Shown: one piece after another, positions 1-8,459 of the stretch
How the letters are laid out: each line of letters opens with the position of its first letter
Position numbering within the stretch: position 1 is the first letter of the stretch
Origin: Acidobacteriota bacterium
Lineage (GTDB): Bacteria > Acidobacteriota > Blastocatellia > UBA7656
Assembly (NCBI GenBank): GCA_016201275.1
Contig: JACQDB010000101.1
Location: 1-52,959 of the forward strand
DNA length: 52,959 bases
Reading direction: 5' to 3'
Translations under genes and position numbers: made by a program
The notes under the pieces: model-generated
Told to the model about the DNA's origin: nothing
Database searches by the model: none
What the model saw: only the letters and a program-made list of their open reading frames with translations

Positions 1-58
1 CGAAGACCGCTGCTCAACGATAGGGGGTTCCGTACACACATATGCAAACCGCTCTAGG
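1..58. repeat. Dispersed repeat D, copy 1 (cut by window edge)
   Basis: These 58 bases match 3795-3852 with only three mismatches (positions 24, 26 and 40 of the copy). The left part is the right arm of a hairpin (GACCGCTGCTCAACG) that is complete at the second copy. The right end, CTCTAGG, runs into a different sequence in each copy: repeat C here, a 98-bp palindrome at the other. No coding capacity is visible. Confidence 0.8.
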
Positions 59-213
59 ATGGTGGATGAAATCCAGTGCAAGTCTTGAGTGATTTTCCCA
101 TGCCGGGCAACCCTGCGGTAGTCGCCCCTCTCTCGAAAGGTCTATGATTTCAAAGAGGGGCGACCCTGCGGTGATCGCCCGTACAAGGTTGCACTTGATT
201 TCCTCCACCATCC
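57..213. repeat. Palindromic repeat C, copy 1 (MITE-like)
   Basis: It starts GGATGGTGGATGAAATC and ends with the near-perfect reverse complement. Full-length relatives lie at 2026-2135 and 11673-11782, both 110 bp. This copy is longer (157 bp) because the central GGGGCGACC...GGTCGCCCC hairpin region has an extra segment. Flanks carry TA on the left and TTA on the right, so a TA-type target duplication is possible. There is no transposase, so it would have to be mobilised in trans if it is mobile. Confidence 0.75.
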
Positions 214-229
214 TTACTGGGTGCGACGT

Positions 230-280
230 GGCGACGTGGCGCGAGATAGGCTTGCCAATGCAGGTTCGCGCCAAGTCGCC
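230..280. repeat. Imperfect hairpin, 15-bp arms (repeat H)
   Basis: The arms at 230-244 and 266-280 pair at 14 of 15 positions. The same motif (CTTGGCG-N-CTTGGCGCGAACC) recurs in opposite orientation at 9663-9724 after proC. It looks like a dispersed repeat and lies in the leader region of the following gene. Confidence 0.5.
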
Positions 281-364
281 AAGCCGCGAGATGGATTGCT
301 CAAACGGCAGTACAGTTACTTCGGCAGTAGCTTTCAAATTCAATTCAACAAGGGGTTCACACAG

Positions 365-955
365 ATGAAAAAAATTATTTCGACAACAGGTTTATTGCTC
401 TTACTAGCGGCCACATCATTGGCACAAGATTGGAAAAGTCACAGCGAACCATACGGCTTACGCACGGCGCAGGTCGCCGCCGAAGGCATAACCCCGGATG
501 GCGCGGCGCACACCACTTTGACGATTCAATGCGCCTCCGGCAAAGGCGCTATGGCCAGCATCATCTATTCGGTTATCGGCGCAGATAAAATGAAGCGTTT
601 CCGCTTTGAAGATTTTGAAGGCCCGGACGCGGTGGCGGCGAGTAAAAAATTGACCACCATCCAAGTTGTCTACAGCACCGGCGAGGCCGTCAGCGAAAAA
701 ACCCAAGTATCCGGGAGTTTTTCCGATAGCGACACCTTCGCTTTTGAACTCAGCGCCCAGGCGAAGTTGGCCAGTGAAGTGACGCGCTTGACCACTGCTA
801 TGGCGGCTCCCAATGCCGCGAAGATCATCGTCACCGTGCAAGACAACAAAAATCCGCAACATACTTTGCAAACCGAATTCCCGGTCGGCGGCGCGACAAG
901 CGCGGTGAATGAAACCATGAAAGGATGCAACGCGCCGCCCGCACGCAAGCGCTGA
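365..955 (+). CDS. Secreted hypothetical protein
   Basis: This encodes 196 residues. The start at 365 is preferred over upstream in-frame starts because it opens a clear signal peptide (MKKI, then a Leu/Ala core, ending near SLA-Q at about residue 20). Upstream codons fall in repeat DNA. The mature part is Ser/Thr/Ala-rich and probably beta-rich, with Cys only near residues 53 and 188. No family is recognised. It is convergent with mtgA, with only four bases between the stop codons. The function is unknown; the location is likely periplasmic or outer-membrane associated. Confidence 0.75.
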   Translation: MKKIISTTGLLLLLAATSLAQDWKSHSEPYGLRTAQVAAEGITPDGAAHTTLTIQCASGKGAMASIIYSVIGADKMKRFRFEDFEGPDAVAASKKLTTIQVVYSTGEAVSEKTQVSGSFSDSDTFAFELSAQAKLASEVTRLTTAMAAPNAAKIIVTVQDNKNPQHTLQTEFPVGGATSAVNETMKGCNAPPARKR

Positions 956-959
956 TGCG

Positions 960-1715
960 TTAATCCAAATCTTTGGGAATGACGACGTGACGCATCAAAC
1001 GCAGGATTAAATTTTTGCGGCGCTCGACGCGGGTGCGATGAATGGTTGGATTATAAGCATTGAGCGGCCCCGGCACCATCGCCGATAAAAAGGCCGCTTG
1101 TTCCTGATTCAAAGACGCCGCAGCGGTGTTGAAGTAATGACGCGCTGCGGCTTCGGCTCCATAAATGCCGTCGCCCCATTCGATGACGTTCAAATAGATT
1201 TCCAGTATGCGGCGCTTGCTTAAAATCTTTTCCATCTCCCAAGTGATTAAGGCTTCGTGCAATTTCCGCAGAGGATTCTTCGAGGTGGACAGGAATAAAT
1301 TTTTCGCCAGTTGTTGACTGATAGTGGAGCCGCCGCGCTGAAACTTTTTCTCTTCCCAGTCTTTCTCTACAGCCTTCTGCAACTCTTCCCAATCGAAGCC
1401 CTCGTGGTCAAAAAATTTCTGATCTTCACCGGCCAACAGAGCGCGCACCAGATTGGGCGAAATGCGGTCGTAAGGCACCCAGGTCTGTTCGTGAATCACC
1501 GGGCGGTTTTCGCTGCGCGCCTCCGACGCACGCTGCTGCATCATCGCCGTGGTTTGCGGATTGACGCTCTTGTAACGCCAGACGAAGAACAACACATACA
1601 GATGCGACAACAAGGCAAACAGCAGCACCCCAAGCACGATGTACTTCGCCCACTTGCGCCAGCGCGGTTTGGTCTTCGCTTTGATAACTTTGGGTTCGGC
1701 TATCGCTTGAGCCAT
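960..1715 (-). CDS. mtgA: Monofunctional biosynthetic peptidoglycan transglycosylase
   Basis: This encodes 251 residues with one N-terminal membrane anchor (about residues 24-46), followed by a GT51 glycosyltransferase domain. Visible hallmarks are the catalytic Glu block LAGEDQKFFDHEGFD, the RGGSTISQQLAKNLFL block and the KRRILEIYLNVIEWGDGIYG block. There is no penicillin-binding transpeptidase domain, so it polymerises lipid II into glycan strands at the outer face of the inner membrane. Length and domain order are usual for MtgA. A strong promoter lies only six bases upstream of the ATG, so the mRNA may be leaderless; no Shine-Dalgarno sequence is present. Confidence 0.95.
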   Translation of the reverse strand: MAQAIAEPKVIKAKTKPRWRKWAKYIVLGVLLFALLSHLYVLFFVWRYKSVNPQTTAMMQQRASEARSENRPVIHEQTWVPYDRISPNLVRALLAGEDQKFFDHEGFDWEELQKAVEKDWEEKKFQRGGSTISQQLAKNLFLSTSKNPLRKLHEALITWEMEKILSKRRILEIYLNVIEWGDGIYGAEAAARHYFNTAAASLNQEQAAFLSAMVPGPLNAYNPTIHRTRVERRKNLILRLMRHVVIPKDLD

Positions 1716-1721
1716 AGGCGG

Positions 1722-1750
1722 ATTATACCCTGAAAGGTTCGTGCTGCAAA
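1722..1750 (-). promoter_or_regulatory. Sigma70-type promoter of mtgA, leaderless spacing
   Basis: On the minus strand a perfect TATAAT (1722-1727) is preceded by a 17-base spacer and TTTGCA (1745-1750). Only six bases separate the -10 box from the ATG at 1715. Transcription would start at or within a base or two of the start codon. The same -10 to ATG distance is seen at rlmN. Confidence 0.6.
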
Positions 1751-1867
1751 AATGATGATGGGCATCGAAAAGCGCCGGTTTTTATTGGATATTTTCTTAC
1801 CACATTCTCTTTTTTGAAATAGCCCCCTAAAAAAAGTAAGGCTCCACAGGAGAGCCACTGCGCCGCT

Positions 1868-2025
1868 TTAGCTCCGTAGGCGCGACCTGTCTATAGCACA
1901 TAGCAAAGACTGGATTCTGTAGCGCTATAAGAGCAACCTGTGATTAGTCATCGCGGGTCGCTCCTATAGAGCTAAAAGAATAGTTGCTCTCAACTCCTAT
2001 AGACAGGTCGCGCCTATGGAGCTAA
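1868..2025. repeat. Palindromic element E, 29-bp terminal inverted repeats
   Basis: The arms at 1868-1896 and 1997-2025 pair at 28 of 29 positions (ends TTAGCTCC / GGAGCTAA). A partial third copy of the arm (GGTCGCTCCTATAGAGCTAA) lies inside at about 1955-1974. The element is 158 bp, non-coding, and directly abuts repeat C at 2026. The rest of the 1716-2187 gap holds no gene. Confidence 0.8.
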
Positions 2026-2135
2026 GGATGGTGGATGAAATCAAGTGCAAGACTTGAGTGATTTTCCCATGCCCTGTAGGGGCGACACTGCGGTGGTCGC
2101 CCCTACAAGGTTGCACTTGATTTCATCCACCATCC
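2026..2135. repeat. Palindromic repeat C, copy 2 (MITE-like)
   Basis: It is 110 bp with a perfect terminal inverted repeat of about 25 bp (GGATGGTGGATGAAATCAAG...) and an inner hairpin around TGTAGGGGCGAC / GTCGCCCCTACA. It is inserted exactly at the end of element E. It has the same length as copy 3. Confidence 0.85.
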
Positions 2136-2187
2136 TACAAGTATTCAATCGCTATTCCTTCAGTCTTACTTTTTAAGCACGATCTAT

Positions 2188-3672
2188 TCAAGATGCTTCC
2201 GGCTCGTTCTGCTTTACTTTATTCACCGCCTGCCAGATGTAATAGACCGGCACGCCCAATAAAATCAGCACGCTTACCAGCACTGCGCCTTGCGGCGCGC
2301 CTAAGATCACTTCGAGCAGCGATTTTCCGGCCATCTTGTCAGTCGTCAACGAAGAAAAATATTTCACATCCTCAAAGAACGCATTGCCCAACAAAAACAT
2401 CACGGCAACGATGAACAAAGCCGGTGTGACCGGATAACCCAGCGTCTTATAGGGTCTGGGCAAATTCGGCTGCTTGTGCCGAATCACATAAACCGCCGCT
2501 ACGCCGACGACATAAAACGGCCAGATGCCGATGACGAATATATCCGTGAGTTGTTGAAAATTGCCGATCAACAAAATCGCCAGCACCGTTATACTGGAAA
2601 CGATGATGATGGAAATATGCGGCGTCTTGAAGCGCCTATGCACGGTGGCAAGCGGTTTGAAAAACAACCCGTCATCGGCCATGGCAAAAATCGTTCGCGG
2701 CCCGGTCATCACGGAAGCATTCAACGTCCCGAAGGCCGAAGTCATCACCGCCAAAGAGATCAACACCACGCCGGTTTGCCCGATCACCAGATAAGCCGAA
2801 TCAGCGGCAATCAACCGCGACCCAGCAATCTGCTTCACATCGAAGAGATGAAAGTACGCGACATTGGCGAGCAGATAAATCAACAGCACCGCCAGTGTGC
2901 CGATAATCAAAGCCCACGGCAGATTGCGTTCCGGGCGCTCGACTTCGCCACTCACATAGGTCACATCTGCCCAGCCATCAAAGACCCACAGGATCGAAAT
3001 AAAAGCGCTGCCGATTAAGGCAAGGGTGATATGTTCATTTACCGGAACCGCCTGCAAGGTCTCTGGCAGCGGATGTCTAGCGCCCAACGCAAAGACAATC
3101 CCCACCAGCAACAACAAGGCTATGTACTTGGTCACAGTGGTAAAATTTTGCACGATAGCGCCCAACTTCACACCTGCGACGTTCAACACCGTCGCTACCA
3201 CGACCGTCGCGGCGGCGATGTAGCGCACGGTGGGCGCGGTTTGTGCGACGCCGTTGATTTCCACGGTGATCGAATAACCAAGCAGGCGCAGCAAATATTC
3301 AGCAACCACGATAGCCAGCGCGCCCAACGCCGAAGCACGTATGATGACCAGTTGCGACCAGCCGAATAGAAACGCCGGAAGTTTGCCGAAGCCCTCGCGC
3401 AAATAAACATAGACGCCGCCGGTTTGCGGAAAAATACTGGCTAGTTCCGCCAGCGCCAGCGCCCCGCACAGAGTGAACACGCCGCCGATTATCCACAACA
3501 GAAAATAGATTGTCGGGTCGGGAACTCTGGCGGCGATGCCCGCCGGTGAACGAAAAATGCCCGAACCGATGGTCGAGCCTATGACCACCGCAATGGCGCT
3601 CATCAAACCCAGAGAGCGTTGCAGCGAGGCTTTCATTTCCACAGCGTTGTCGGTGACTTTATTGGTGTCCAT
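2188..3672 (-). CDS. APC-family amino acid permease
   Basis: This encodes 494 residues with about 12 predicted membrane segments. The first helix has the family signature GSTIGSGIFRSP (unwound TM1 of the LeuT fold), and FPQTGGVYVYLREGFG follows in TM2-3. The profile is that of the LAT/SteT/YfnA branch of the amino acid-polyamine-organocation superfamily, which exchanges or imports neutral amino acids across the inner membrane. Substrate cannot be read from sequence. It is transcribed alone, flanked by repeat-filled gaps on both sides. No strong Shine-Dalgarno sequence is visible before the ATG. Confidence 0.9.
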   Translation of the reverse strand: MDTNKVTDNAVEMKASLQRSLGLMSAIAVVIGSTIGSGIFRSPAGIAARVPDPTIYFLLWIIGGVFTLCGALALAELASIFPQTGGVYVYLREGFGKLPAFLFGWSQLVIIRASALGALAIVVAEYLLRLLGYSITVEINGVAQTAPTVRYIAAATVVVATVLNVAGVKLGAIVQNFTTVTKYIALLLLVGIVFALGARHPLPETLQAVPVNEHITLALIGSAFISILWVFDGWADVTYVSGEVERPERNLPWALIIGTLAVLLIYLLANVAYFHLFDVKQIAGSRLIAADSAYLVIGQTGVVLISLAVMTSAFGTLNASVMTGPRTIFAMADDGLFFKPLATVHRRFKTPHISIIIVSSITVLAILLIGNFQQLTDIFVIGIWPFYVVGVAAVYVIRHKQPNLPRPYKTLGYPVTPALFIVAVMFLLGNAFFEDVKYFSSLTTDKMAGKSLLEVILGAPQGAVLVSVLILLGVPVYYIWQAVNKVKQNEPEAS

Positions 3673-3760
3673 AAGATTTGGTGCAGATTACAGGACATCA
3701 AGATAATCATCAAGGCAATCGCCGTGAGGAGCAGGAGCGTGAGGGAGTGAGAACTTCAAA

Positions 3761-3852
3761 CCCGTTGAGCGGCGGTCGAAGACCGGCGCACGGTCGAAGA
3801 CCGCTGCTCAACGATAGCGCGTTCCGTACACACCTATGCAAACCGCTCTAGG
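3761..3852. repeat. Hairpin plus dispersed repeat D, copy 2
   Basis: A hairpin pairs CCGTTGAGCGGCGGTC (from about 3761) with GACCGCTGCTCAACG (about 3799-3813). It continues into the D sequence shared with the window start (3795-3852, 55 of 58 identical). This copy shows the left arm that is cut off at position 1. Confidence 0.75.
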
Positions 3853-3866
3853 CAGCCTGTTATTTA

Positions 3867-3964
3867 GAGGGTGTCGCAGAAATGGATGTTCCGTCCAGAT
3901 ATTGTGGGTGATGGTTTGGCTATCTACAACATATAGACGGTTTCTGGAATTCTGCGACACCCTC
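3867..3964. mobile_element. MITE-like palindrome A, copy 1, with 6-bp target duplication
   Basis: This is a 98-bp element with ends GAGGGTGTCGCAGAAATG / ATTCTGCGACACCCTC. It is flanked by identical TATTTA at 3861-3866 and 3965-3970. An inner inverted repeat (ATATTGTGGGTG.. / ..CTACAACATAT) lets nearly the whole element fold into one hairpin. Related copies are at 15482-15579, 21706-21802 and 34001-34099. No coding capacity. The flanking duplication is good evidence of past transposition. Apart from this and repeat D, the 3673-4092 gap shows no gene. Confidence 0.85.
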
Positions 3965-4092
3965 TATTTAGCGATGGACTGCAACCGCACGGCGTGCAAA
4001 TCCCGAACCTCGGCAGTCTTTGGCCGTCAGAATTTTGCGAGCAAAGATTGCCTCTACATCAAACATATATCATTTTGTTTTGCGGTTTGGTT

Positions 4093-4656
4093 TCAAGCTG
4101 CGTTTCTCTTTTGTGCAGACAGAAGCCATGACCGCACGGTGAAAAACAACAAGGCGAGTCCGGCCACAAGGGTGATGCCCATCAAACGAACCGAGTATTG
4201 ATGCAGATCATTGAATTGAATTCTCGTCGGATCGGTCATCGGCACGTTGTCAATTTCGCCGTTCATCGCCTGACGTAGCGTATTCATCGCCGGAGAAATC
4301 CAGAAACGTAATGCCGCAGTCGTCGCCAGCATCACCAACAGCAAAAGGAAATTGACGAGGCCGCGACGGTTGACTACTCGCGTCTTCAGAATTTGCAGCA
4401 GCACAAGCAACACCCCGACGACCAAACCAATCATTTCGAGTTTCAACAACGTATTGCCGACGATGAGTCCGGCCAGATGGCGCGATGGCAGCACCGCGAA
4501 GGCGCTCGGCGCAAGGGCGAAACTGAAGAACGCCATCGAACCTAACCATAAACCAATTAACAACAATTCAGCCGCCGCTAGAAATTGCGCTCCCAGCCCG
4601 AAACTGGCTCCTGTAGCCGGTTTCAAGGTTTCCGGTTCGCCAACCGTGGTATCCAT
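4093..4656 (-). CDS. DUF4149-like membrane protein
   Basis: This encodes 187 residues with four predicted membrane helices (about residues 22-45, 61-80, 96-113 and 150-172) and a short loop containing DPTRIQFNDLHQYSVRLMG. The pattern fits the DUF4149 / TMEM205-like family of small four-helix proteins, whose role is unknown. The start at 4656 is chosen because AGAGGAAGG lies nine bases upstream; an ATG 36 bases further upstream lacks this. It is the last gene of a same-strand run with icd-like, pepA and trxB genes. Confidence 0.7.
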   Translation of the reverse strand: MDTTVGEPETLKPATGASFGLGAQFLAAAELLLIGLWLGSMAFFSFALAPSAFAVLPSRHLAGLIVGNTLLKLEMIGLVVGVLLVLLQILKTRVVNRRGLVNFLLLLVMLATTAALRFWISPAMNTLRQAMNGEIDNVPMTDPTRIQFNDLHQYSVRLMGITLVAGLALLFFTVRSWLLSAQKRNAA

Positions 4657-4721
4657 GATGGGCCTTCCTCTCTTGTGCTGTCTCGCGCTCAAACGCTAAC
4701 GCCTTCCGCCGAGCTTGCAAA

Positions 4722-4758
4722 AGCCTACAGGGCAAACGGTGCGCCTGTCCTGTAGGCT
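4722..4758. repeat. Hairpin with perfect 10-bp arms
   Basis: AGCCTACAGG (4722-4731) pairs with CCTGTAGGCT (4749-4758) across a 17-base loop, in the gap between trxB and the DUF4149 gene. There is no U-tract, so it is more likely a processing or pausing element or a repeat than a terminator. Confidence 0.55.
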
Positions 4759-4775
4759 GCCGGATTTCAAACGGT

Positions 4776-5768
4776 TCAAACTTCGACACTCGCTTCGCGA
4801 GTTTGTGGCGCTTCAATTGGATTGGCGTCAAGAAACCGCTCGGCGTCTATAGAAGCCATGCAGCCGGTTCCGGCGGCGGTAATCGCCTGACGATAATAAG
4901 CGTCCTGCGCGTCGCCGCAGGCGAACACGCCGGGGATGTTGGTCGCCGTGGTGCGCCTATCGGTTTTGATGTAACCGATCTCGTCCATATCGAGCCAGTC
5001 TTTGAATACCGCAGTATTCGGTTGATGCCCGATAGCAATGAAGACGCCTTCACAGGGAAAGATGCTCTCTGCGCCGGTCTTCAGATTTTTGATTCGCACA
5101 CCGGTCACGCCGGTTTCCGCAGTGCCTAAAATCTCTTCAACGGCGGTGTCCCAGATGAATTCAATCTTGTCGTTGCGGAACGCTTTGTCCTGCATGATTT
5201 TTGAAGCGCGCAATGAATCGCGGCGATGTATGACCGTCACTTTGGTGGCGAACTTGGTTAGAAAAGTCGCTTCTTCCATAGCCGTATCGCCGCCGCCGAC
5301 GACGACCAGAGGTTTGCCTCTGAAGAAAAAGCCATCACAAGTGGCGCAAGCCGAAACCCCCGCGCCGCCCAAGCCTTGCGGCACAGGCGCTTCACCCGGT
5401 ATGCCTAACCATTTCGCGGCAGCGCCGGAAGCGATGATTAACGAGTCGGCTTGAATGATTTGCTCGTCGGTCTCCAGCGTGAACGGGCGCTTGCTTAAAT
5501 CTACGCGATTGACCCAGGCGCTCAAAAACTCTGTGCCGAAACGCGCCGCCTGATCGCGGAATTCCTGCATCAAGGCCGGCCCCATAATGCCTTTGGCAAA
5601 GCCAGGATAATTTTCCACATCGGTGGTAATCATTAACTGTCCGCCGGGTTGCGGCCCTTCGATAACCAGCGGCTGCAAATTGGCGCGCCCCGAATAAATC
5701 GCTGCGGTCAAGCCCGCTGGCCCCGACCCGATAATCACCACTTCTTTATGAATGTTTGTCTTTGTCAT
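4776..5768 (-). CDS. trxB: Thioredoxin reductase
   Basis: This encodes 330 residues, usual for low-molecular-weight TrxR. The order is an FAD-binding GSGPAGLTAAIY (about 13-24), the redox-active CATCDG pair, the NADPH-binding VVGGGDTAMEEA, and the second FAD motif FACGDAQD near the end. It transfers electrons from NADPH through FAD to thioredoxin. The stop lies at 4776, and pepA ends 88 bases upstream on the same strand. Three UGA-containing thiol/selenol genes elsewhere in the window are plausible downstream users of this pathway, but that link is inference. Confidence 0.95.
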   Translation of the reverse strand: MTKTNIHKEVVIIGSGPAGLTAAIYSGRANLQPLVIEGPQPGGQLMITTDVENYPGFAKGIMGPALMQEFRDQAARFGTEFLSAWVNRVDLSKRPFTLETDEQIIQADSLIIASGAAAKWLGIPGEAPVPQGLGGAGVSACATCDGFFFRGKPLVVVGGGDTAMEEATFLTKFATKVTVIHRRDSLRASKIMQDKAFRNDKIEFIWDTAVEEILGTAETGVTGVRIKNLKTGAESIFPCEGVFIAIGHQPNTAVFKDWLDMDEIGYIKTDRRTTATNIPGVFACGDAQDAYYRQAITAAGTGCMASIDAERFLDANPIEAPQTREASVEV

Positions 5769-5792
5769 CTTGTATTCGCTCCCATAAAAAAT

Positions 5793-5819
5793 GTAGCGCA
5801 GGCGTCAAGGCCGCGCTAC
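5793..5819. repeat. Short GC-rich hairpin upstream of trxB
   Basis: GTAGCGC (5793-5799) pairs with GCGCTAC (5813-5819), with GGC/GCC extending the stem. It sits between pepA and trxB, overlapping a possible -35 (TTGACG on the minus strand, 5803-5808). It may act as an intercistronic element or be a dispersed repeat. Confidence 0.45.
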
Positions 5820-5856
5820 CTCCCTCAATCTTTATTTGCCTTTTACTTTTGCCTTT

Positions 5857-7356
5857 TTACTTTTGCCTTGCGGCTTTTGCCTGATTCAACACGAAGTGTG
5901 CCATCAAGCGTGCGCCAAAGCCGGTAGCGCCTTTGGCAAGGTACGGTTTTTCGTCCTCAAACCAAGCCGTCCCGGCTATGTCCAGATGCGCCCACGGCAC
6001 ATTACCCGCAAAGCTTTTCAGGAACATCGCCGCCGTAATCGAACCGGCGACTCTGCCGCCGGAGTTTCTCACATCGGCGATGTCGCTTTTAATCATGCCG
6101 CCGTATTCGCTATCCAAAGGCATCGCCCACAAACGCTCGCCGCATTCGTCTCCGGCCTGTTGCAAATCCGCGATCAATTTTTCATCACTGCCATACAAAG
6201 CGGCGCGCACATCGCCCAAAGCGACGACGCAAGCGCCGGTCAAAGTCGCCGCGTCAACGATCTGTGTAGCGCCCTGATTAACTGCATAGGTCAAAGCATC
6301 CGACAACACCACGCGCCCTTCGGCATCGGTGTTGATGACCTCTATGGTTTTGCCGCTCAAACTTCTGACCACATCGCCGGGTTTATAAGCGCGCCCCGAA
6401 GGCAGATTTTCCGCCGCCGCTATCAAGCCCATGACGCGGACGTTGGGCTTGAGGCGAGCGATGATTTGCATCGCGCCGATGACCGCCGCGCCGCCGCCCA
6501 TATCGTATTTCATCTCTTCCATAGCCTGCGCCGGTTTGATGGAAATGCCGCCCGAATCAAAGGTGATGCCTTTGCCGACCAAAGCGATCAGCTCGGAAGC
6601 GTCGGCCTCGGCTGGCTCATGTTTTAAGATGATGAAACGCGCCGGTTCTTCACTGCCCCGCGACACGGCAAGCAAAGCGCCCATACCCAATTGCTTCATC
6701 TCGTCTTCGCCAAAGATTTCGCAAAGTAAGCCTTCACGTTCGGCCATCACCTGCGCCTGCTCGGCAAGCGTGGTCGGAGTGATTTCATTGCCGGGTTCAA
6801 AGCCCAGATGTCTGGCAAAGTTTGCGGCTTCGGCCATCACCGTGGCTTCATTGATGACGGATTCGAAGCGCTCGGCATTTGCTGATTGGCTGACCAAAGT
6901 CAAGGTTTCGATCTGGCGCGCTGGTTCTTTGGCGGTGTGATAGAGATTGCCTTCCATATCGCCCATGAGTGCGCCCTCGACCAGAGCTTTAACCGCCGCT
7001 GCGTTGTCCAATGGCGGCGGCAACAGAAAGGCTACCGTTTTGAATAGCGGCGAATCCAGTTGGCGAATCGCTGCGCCTGCCAGCCTCTGCCAGTCCAGAG
7101 CGCTTGCCGCAACGCCATCGCCTGCGCCATAAAATAACAGGCGTTTAGTATTCAGCGAAGGCGTGTGCAGCATCAATGAATGTCCGCTCCGGCTGTCGGC
7201 TTCGCCGCTTGCCAACACCGAGGCGACTTGCCCATCGGTCGCTTCATCAAGGTGCGCCAGCAAGCCGGTAGCGGTTGCGGCATCTTTGAATAGAGGAATG
7301 ATGAAAACATCGGCTTCGATTTGCGCGAGTGGGTTTCCACTGGCAACGATTTGCAT
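5857..7356 (-). CDS. pepA: Leucyl aminopeptidase (M17)
   Basis: This encodes 499 residues, the normal M17 length. The C-terminal catalytic domain shows GKGITFDSGGISIKPA (metal-binding Lys and Asp) and NTDAEGRVVLSDALTYA (metal-binding Asp and Glu plus catalytic Arg), with KYDMGGGAAV between them. It removes N-terminal residues, preferentially leucine, using two metal ions, in the cytoplasm. The start has a good ribosome site (GGAGAGAGGG, about five bases upstream). The 3' end runs through a simple TTTTGCC-type tract, so the last residues are partly encoded by low-complexity DNA. Confidence 0.95.
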   Translation of the reverse strand: MQIVASGNPLAQIEADVFIIPLFKDAATATGLLAHLDEATDGQVASVLASGEADSRSGHSLMLHTPSLNTKRLLFYGAGDGVAASALDWQRLAGAAIRQLDSPLFKTVAFLLPPPLDNAAAVKALVEGALMGDMEGNLYHTAKEPARQIETLTLVSQSANAERFESVINEATVMAEAANFARHLGFEPGNEITPTTLAEQAQVMAEREGLLCEIFGEDEMKQLGMGALLAVSRGSEEPARFIILKHEPAEADASELIALVGKGITFDSGGISIKPAQAMEEMKYDMGGGAAVIGAMQIIARLKPNVRVMGLIAAAENLPSGRAYKPGDVVRSLSGKTIEVINTDAEGRVVLSDALTYAVNQGATQIVDAATLTGACVVALGDVRAALYGSDEKLIADLQQAGDECGERLWAMPLDSEYGGMIKSDIADVRNSGGRVAGSITAAMFLKSFAGNVPWAHLDIAGTAWFEDEKPYLAKGATGFGARLMAHFVLNQAKAARQK

Positions 7357-7457
7357 AAGACCCTCTCTCCTGTTCTGCGGTTTGCGCTTATGATGCCAAG
7401 ATTCGGCACAACAATCAATTCAGCTTTTCGGTCAAGGCATGGTCAGCGGTTCGCAAC

Positions 7458-8459
7458 TTATTCCAAAGCGCGTATGATGGCTTCGGTGTATTCAAAGGTC
7501 GTTGCCTTGCCGCCCAAATCGCGGGTCAAGACCTGACCATCGGCCAGCACTTTTTCTAAAGCGGTTTGAATGCGTATGGCGGCTTCGCGTTCGCCCAGGT
7601 GTTGCAACATCATCACGCCGGTGCGAATCATCGCCGTAGGATTGGCGATGCCGCGACCGGCAATGTCTGGAGCCGCGCCATGCACGGCTTCAAAAACCGC
7701 TATCTCTTCGCCGATATTCGCGCCCGGCGCGACGCCTAAACCGCCGACCAAGCCCGCGCCTAAATCGGAAACAATGTCGCCGTAGAGATTTTCCAACAAC
7801 AGCACATCGAATTGATTGGGATTAATAACCAACTGCATACAAGCATTATCAACAATCAAATCTCGCGCTTCGATTTCGGGATACTGTGCGGCGATGCTGC
7901 GAAAACAGCGGAGGAACAAGCCGTCCGACAATTTCATGATATTGGCTTTGTGAATTGCCGTCACCATTTTGCGGCCTTCGCGGCGCGCATATTCAAAGGC
8001 GAAACGGGCAATGCGCGTCGAAGCTTTTTCGGTGATGATCTTCAAACTTTCGACCACTCCCGGCACCACTTCATGTTCGAGACCGGAATAGAGGTCTTCG
8101 GTATTTTCGCGGACGACGATTAAATCCACATCTTCATAGCGGGTCTTGACGTTGGGCAAGGATTTGACCGGGCGCAAGTTGGCATACAGATCAAGCTCTT
8201 TACGCAATCGCACGTTGGAGCTGGCAAAACCTTCACCGACAGGCGTCGTCAACGGCCCTTTGAAAGCGAGTTTATTGCGTTTAATCGAATCAATCAGATT
8301 TTGCGGCAAGGTGTCGCCGTGCGTGCGTAAGGCTTCGGCTCCGGCGGCGAAAGATTCCCATTCAAACTTGACGCCGCTGGCGCGCATCACGGACACGGCG
8401 GCGGCGGAAACTTCCGGGCCTATGCCGTCGCCCGGTATTAAAGTGATTTTATGACTCAT
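7458..8459 (-). CDS. NAD-type isocitrate dehydrogenase (isopropylmalate dehydrogenase superfamily)
   Basis: This encodes 333 residues of the short NAD-IDH / homoisocitrate dehydrogenase type. Motifs are LIPGDGIGPEV at the N-terminus, SSNVRLRKELDLYANLRP (the substrate loop with the Ser-x-Asn pattern of isocitrate enzymes and the Arg triad), VVRENTEDLYSG, the catalytic-Lys helix HKANIMKLSDG, and GDIVSDLGAGLVGGLG with metal-binding Asp. AVHGAAPDIAG is the nucleotide loop. The best call is isocitrate to 2-oxoglutarate in the TCA cycle. Homoisocitrate or isopropylmalate dehydrogenase is less likely. AGAGAGGA sits just before the ATG. It heads a four-gene minus-strand run. Confidence 0.85.
   Translation of the reverse strand: MSHKITLIPGDGIGPEVSAAAVSVMRASGVKFEWESFAAGAEALRTHGDTLPQNLIDSIKRNKLAFKGPLTTPVGEGFASSNVRLRKELDLYANLRPVKSLPNVKTRYEDVDLIVVRENTEDLYSGLEHEVVPGVVESLKIITEKASTRIARFAFEYARREGRKMVTAIHKANIMKLSDGLFLRCFRSIAAQYPEIEARDLIVDNACMQLVINPNQFDVLLLENLYGDIVSDLGAGLVGGLGVAPGANIGEEIAVFEAVHGAAPDIAGRGIANPTAMIRTGVMMLQHLGEREAAIRIQTALEKVLADGQVLTRDLGGKATTFEYTEAIIRALE

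Noticed and set aside
3867-3964. Rho-independent terminators in place of mobile palindromes
   Set aside because: The palindromes recur at four unrelated sites with conserved length and flanking target duplications and lack a U-tract.
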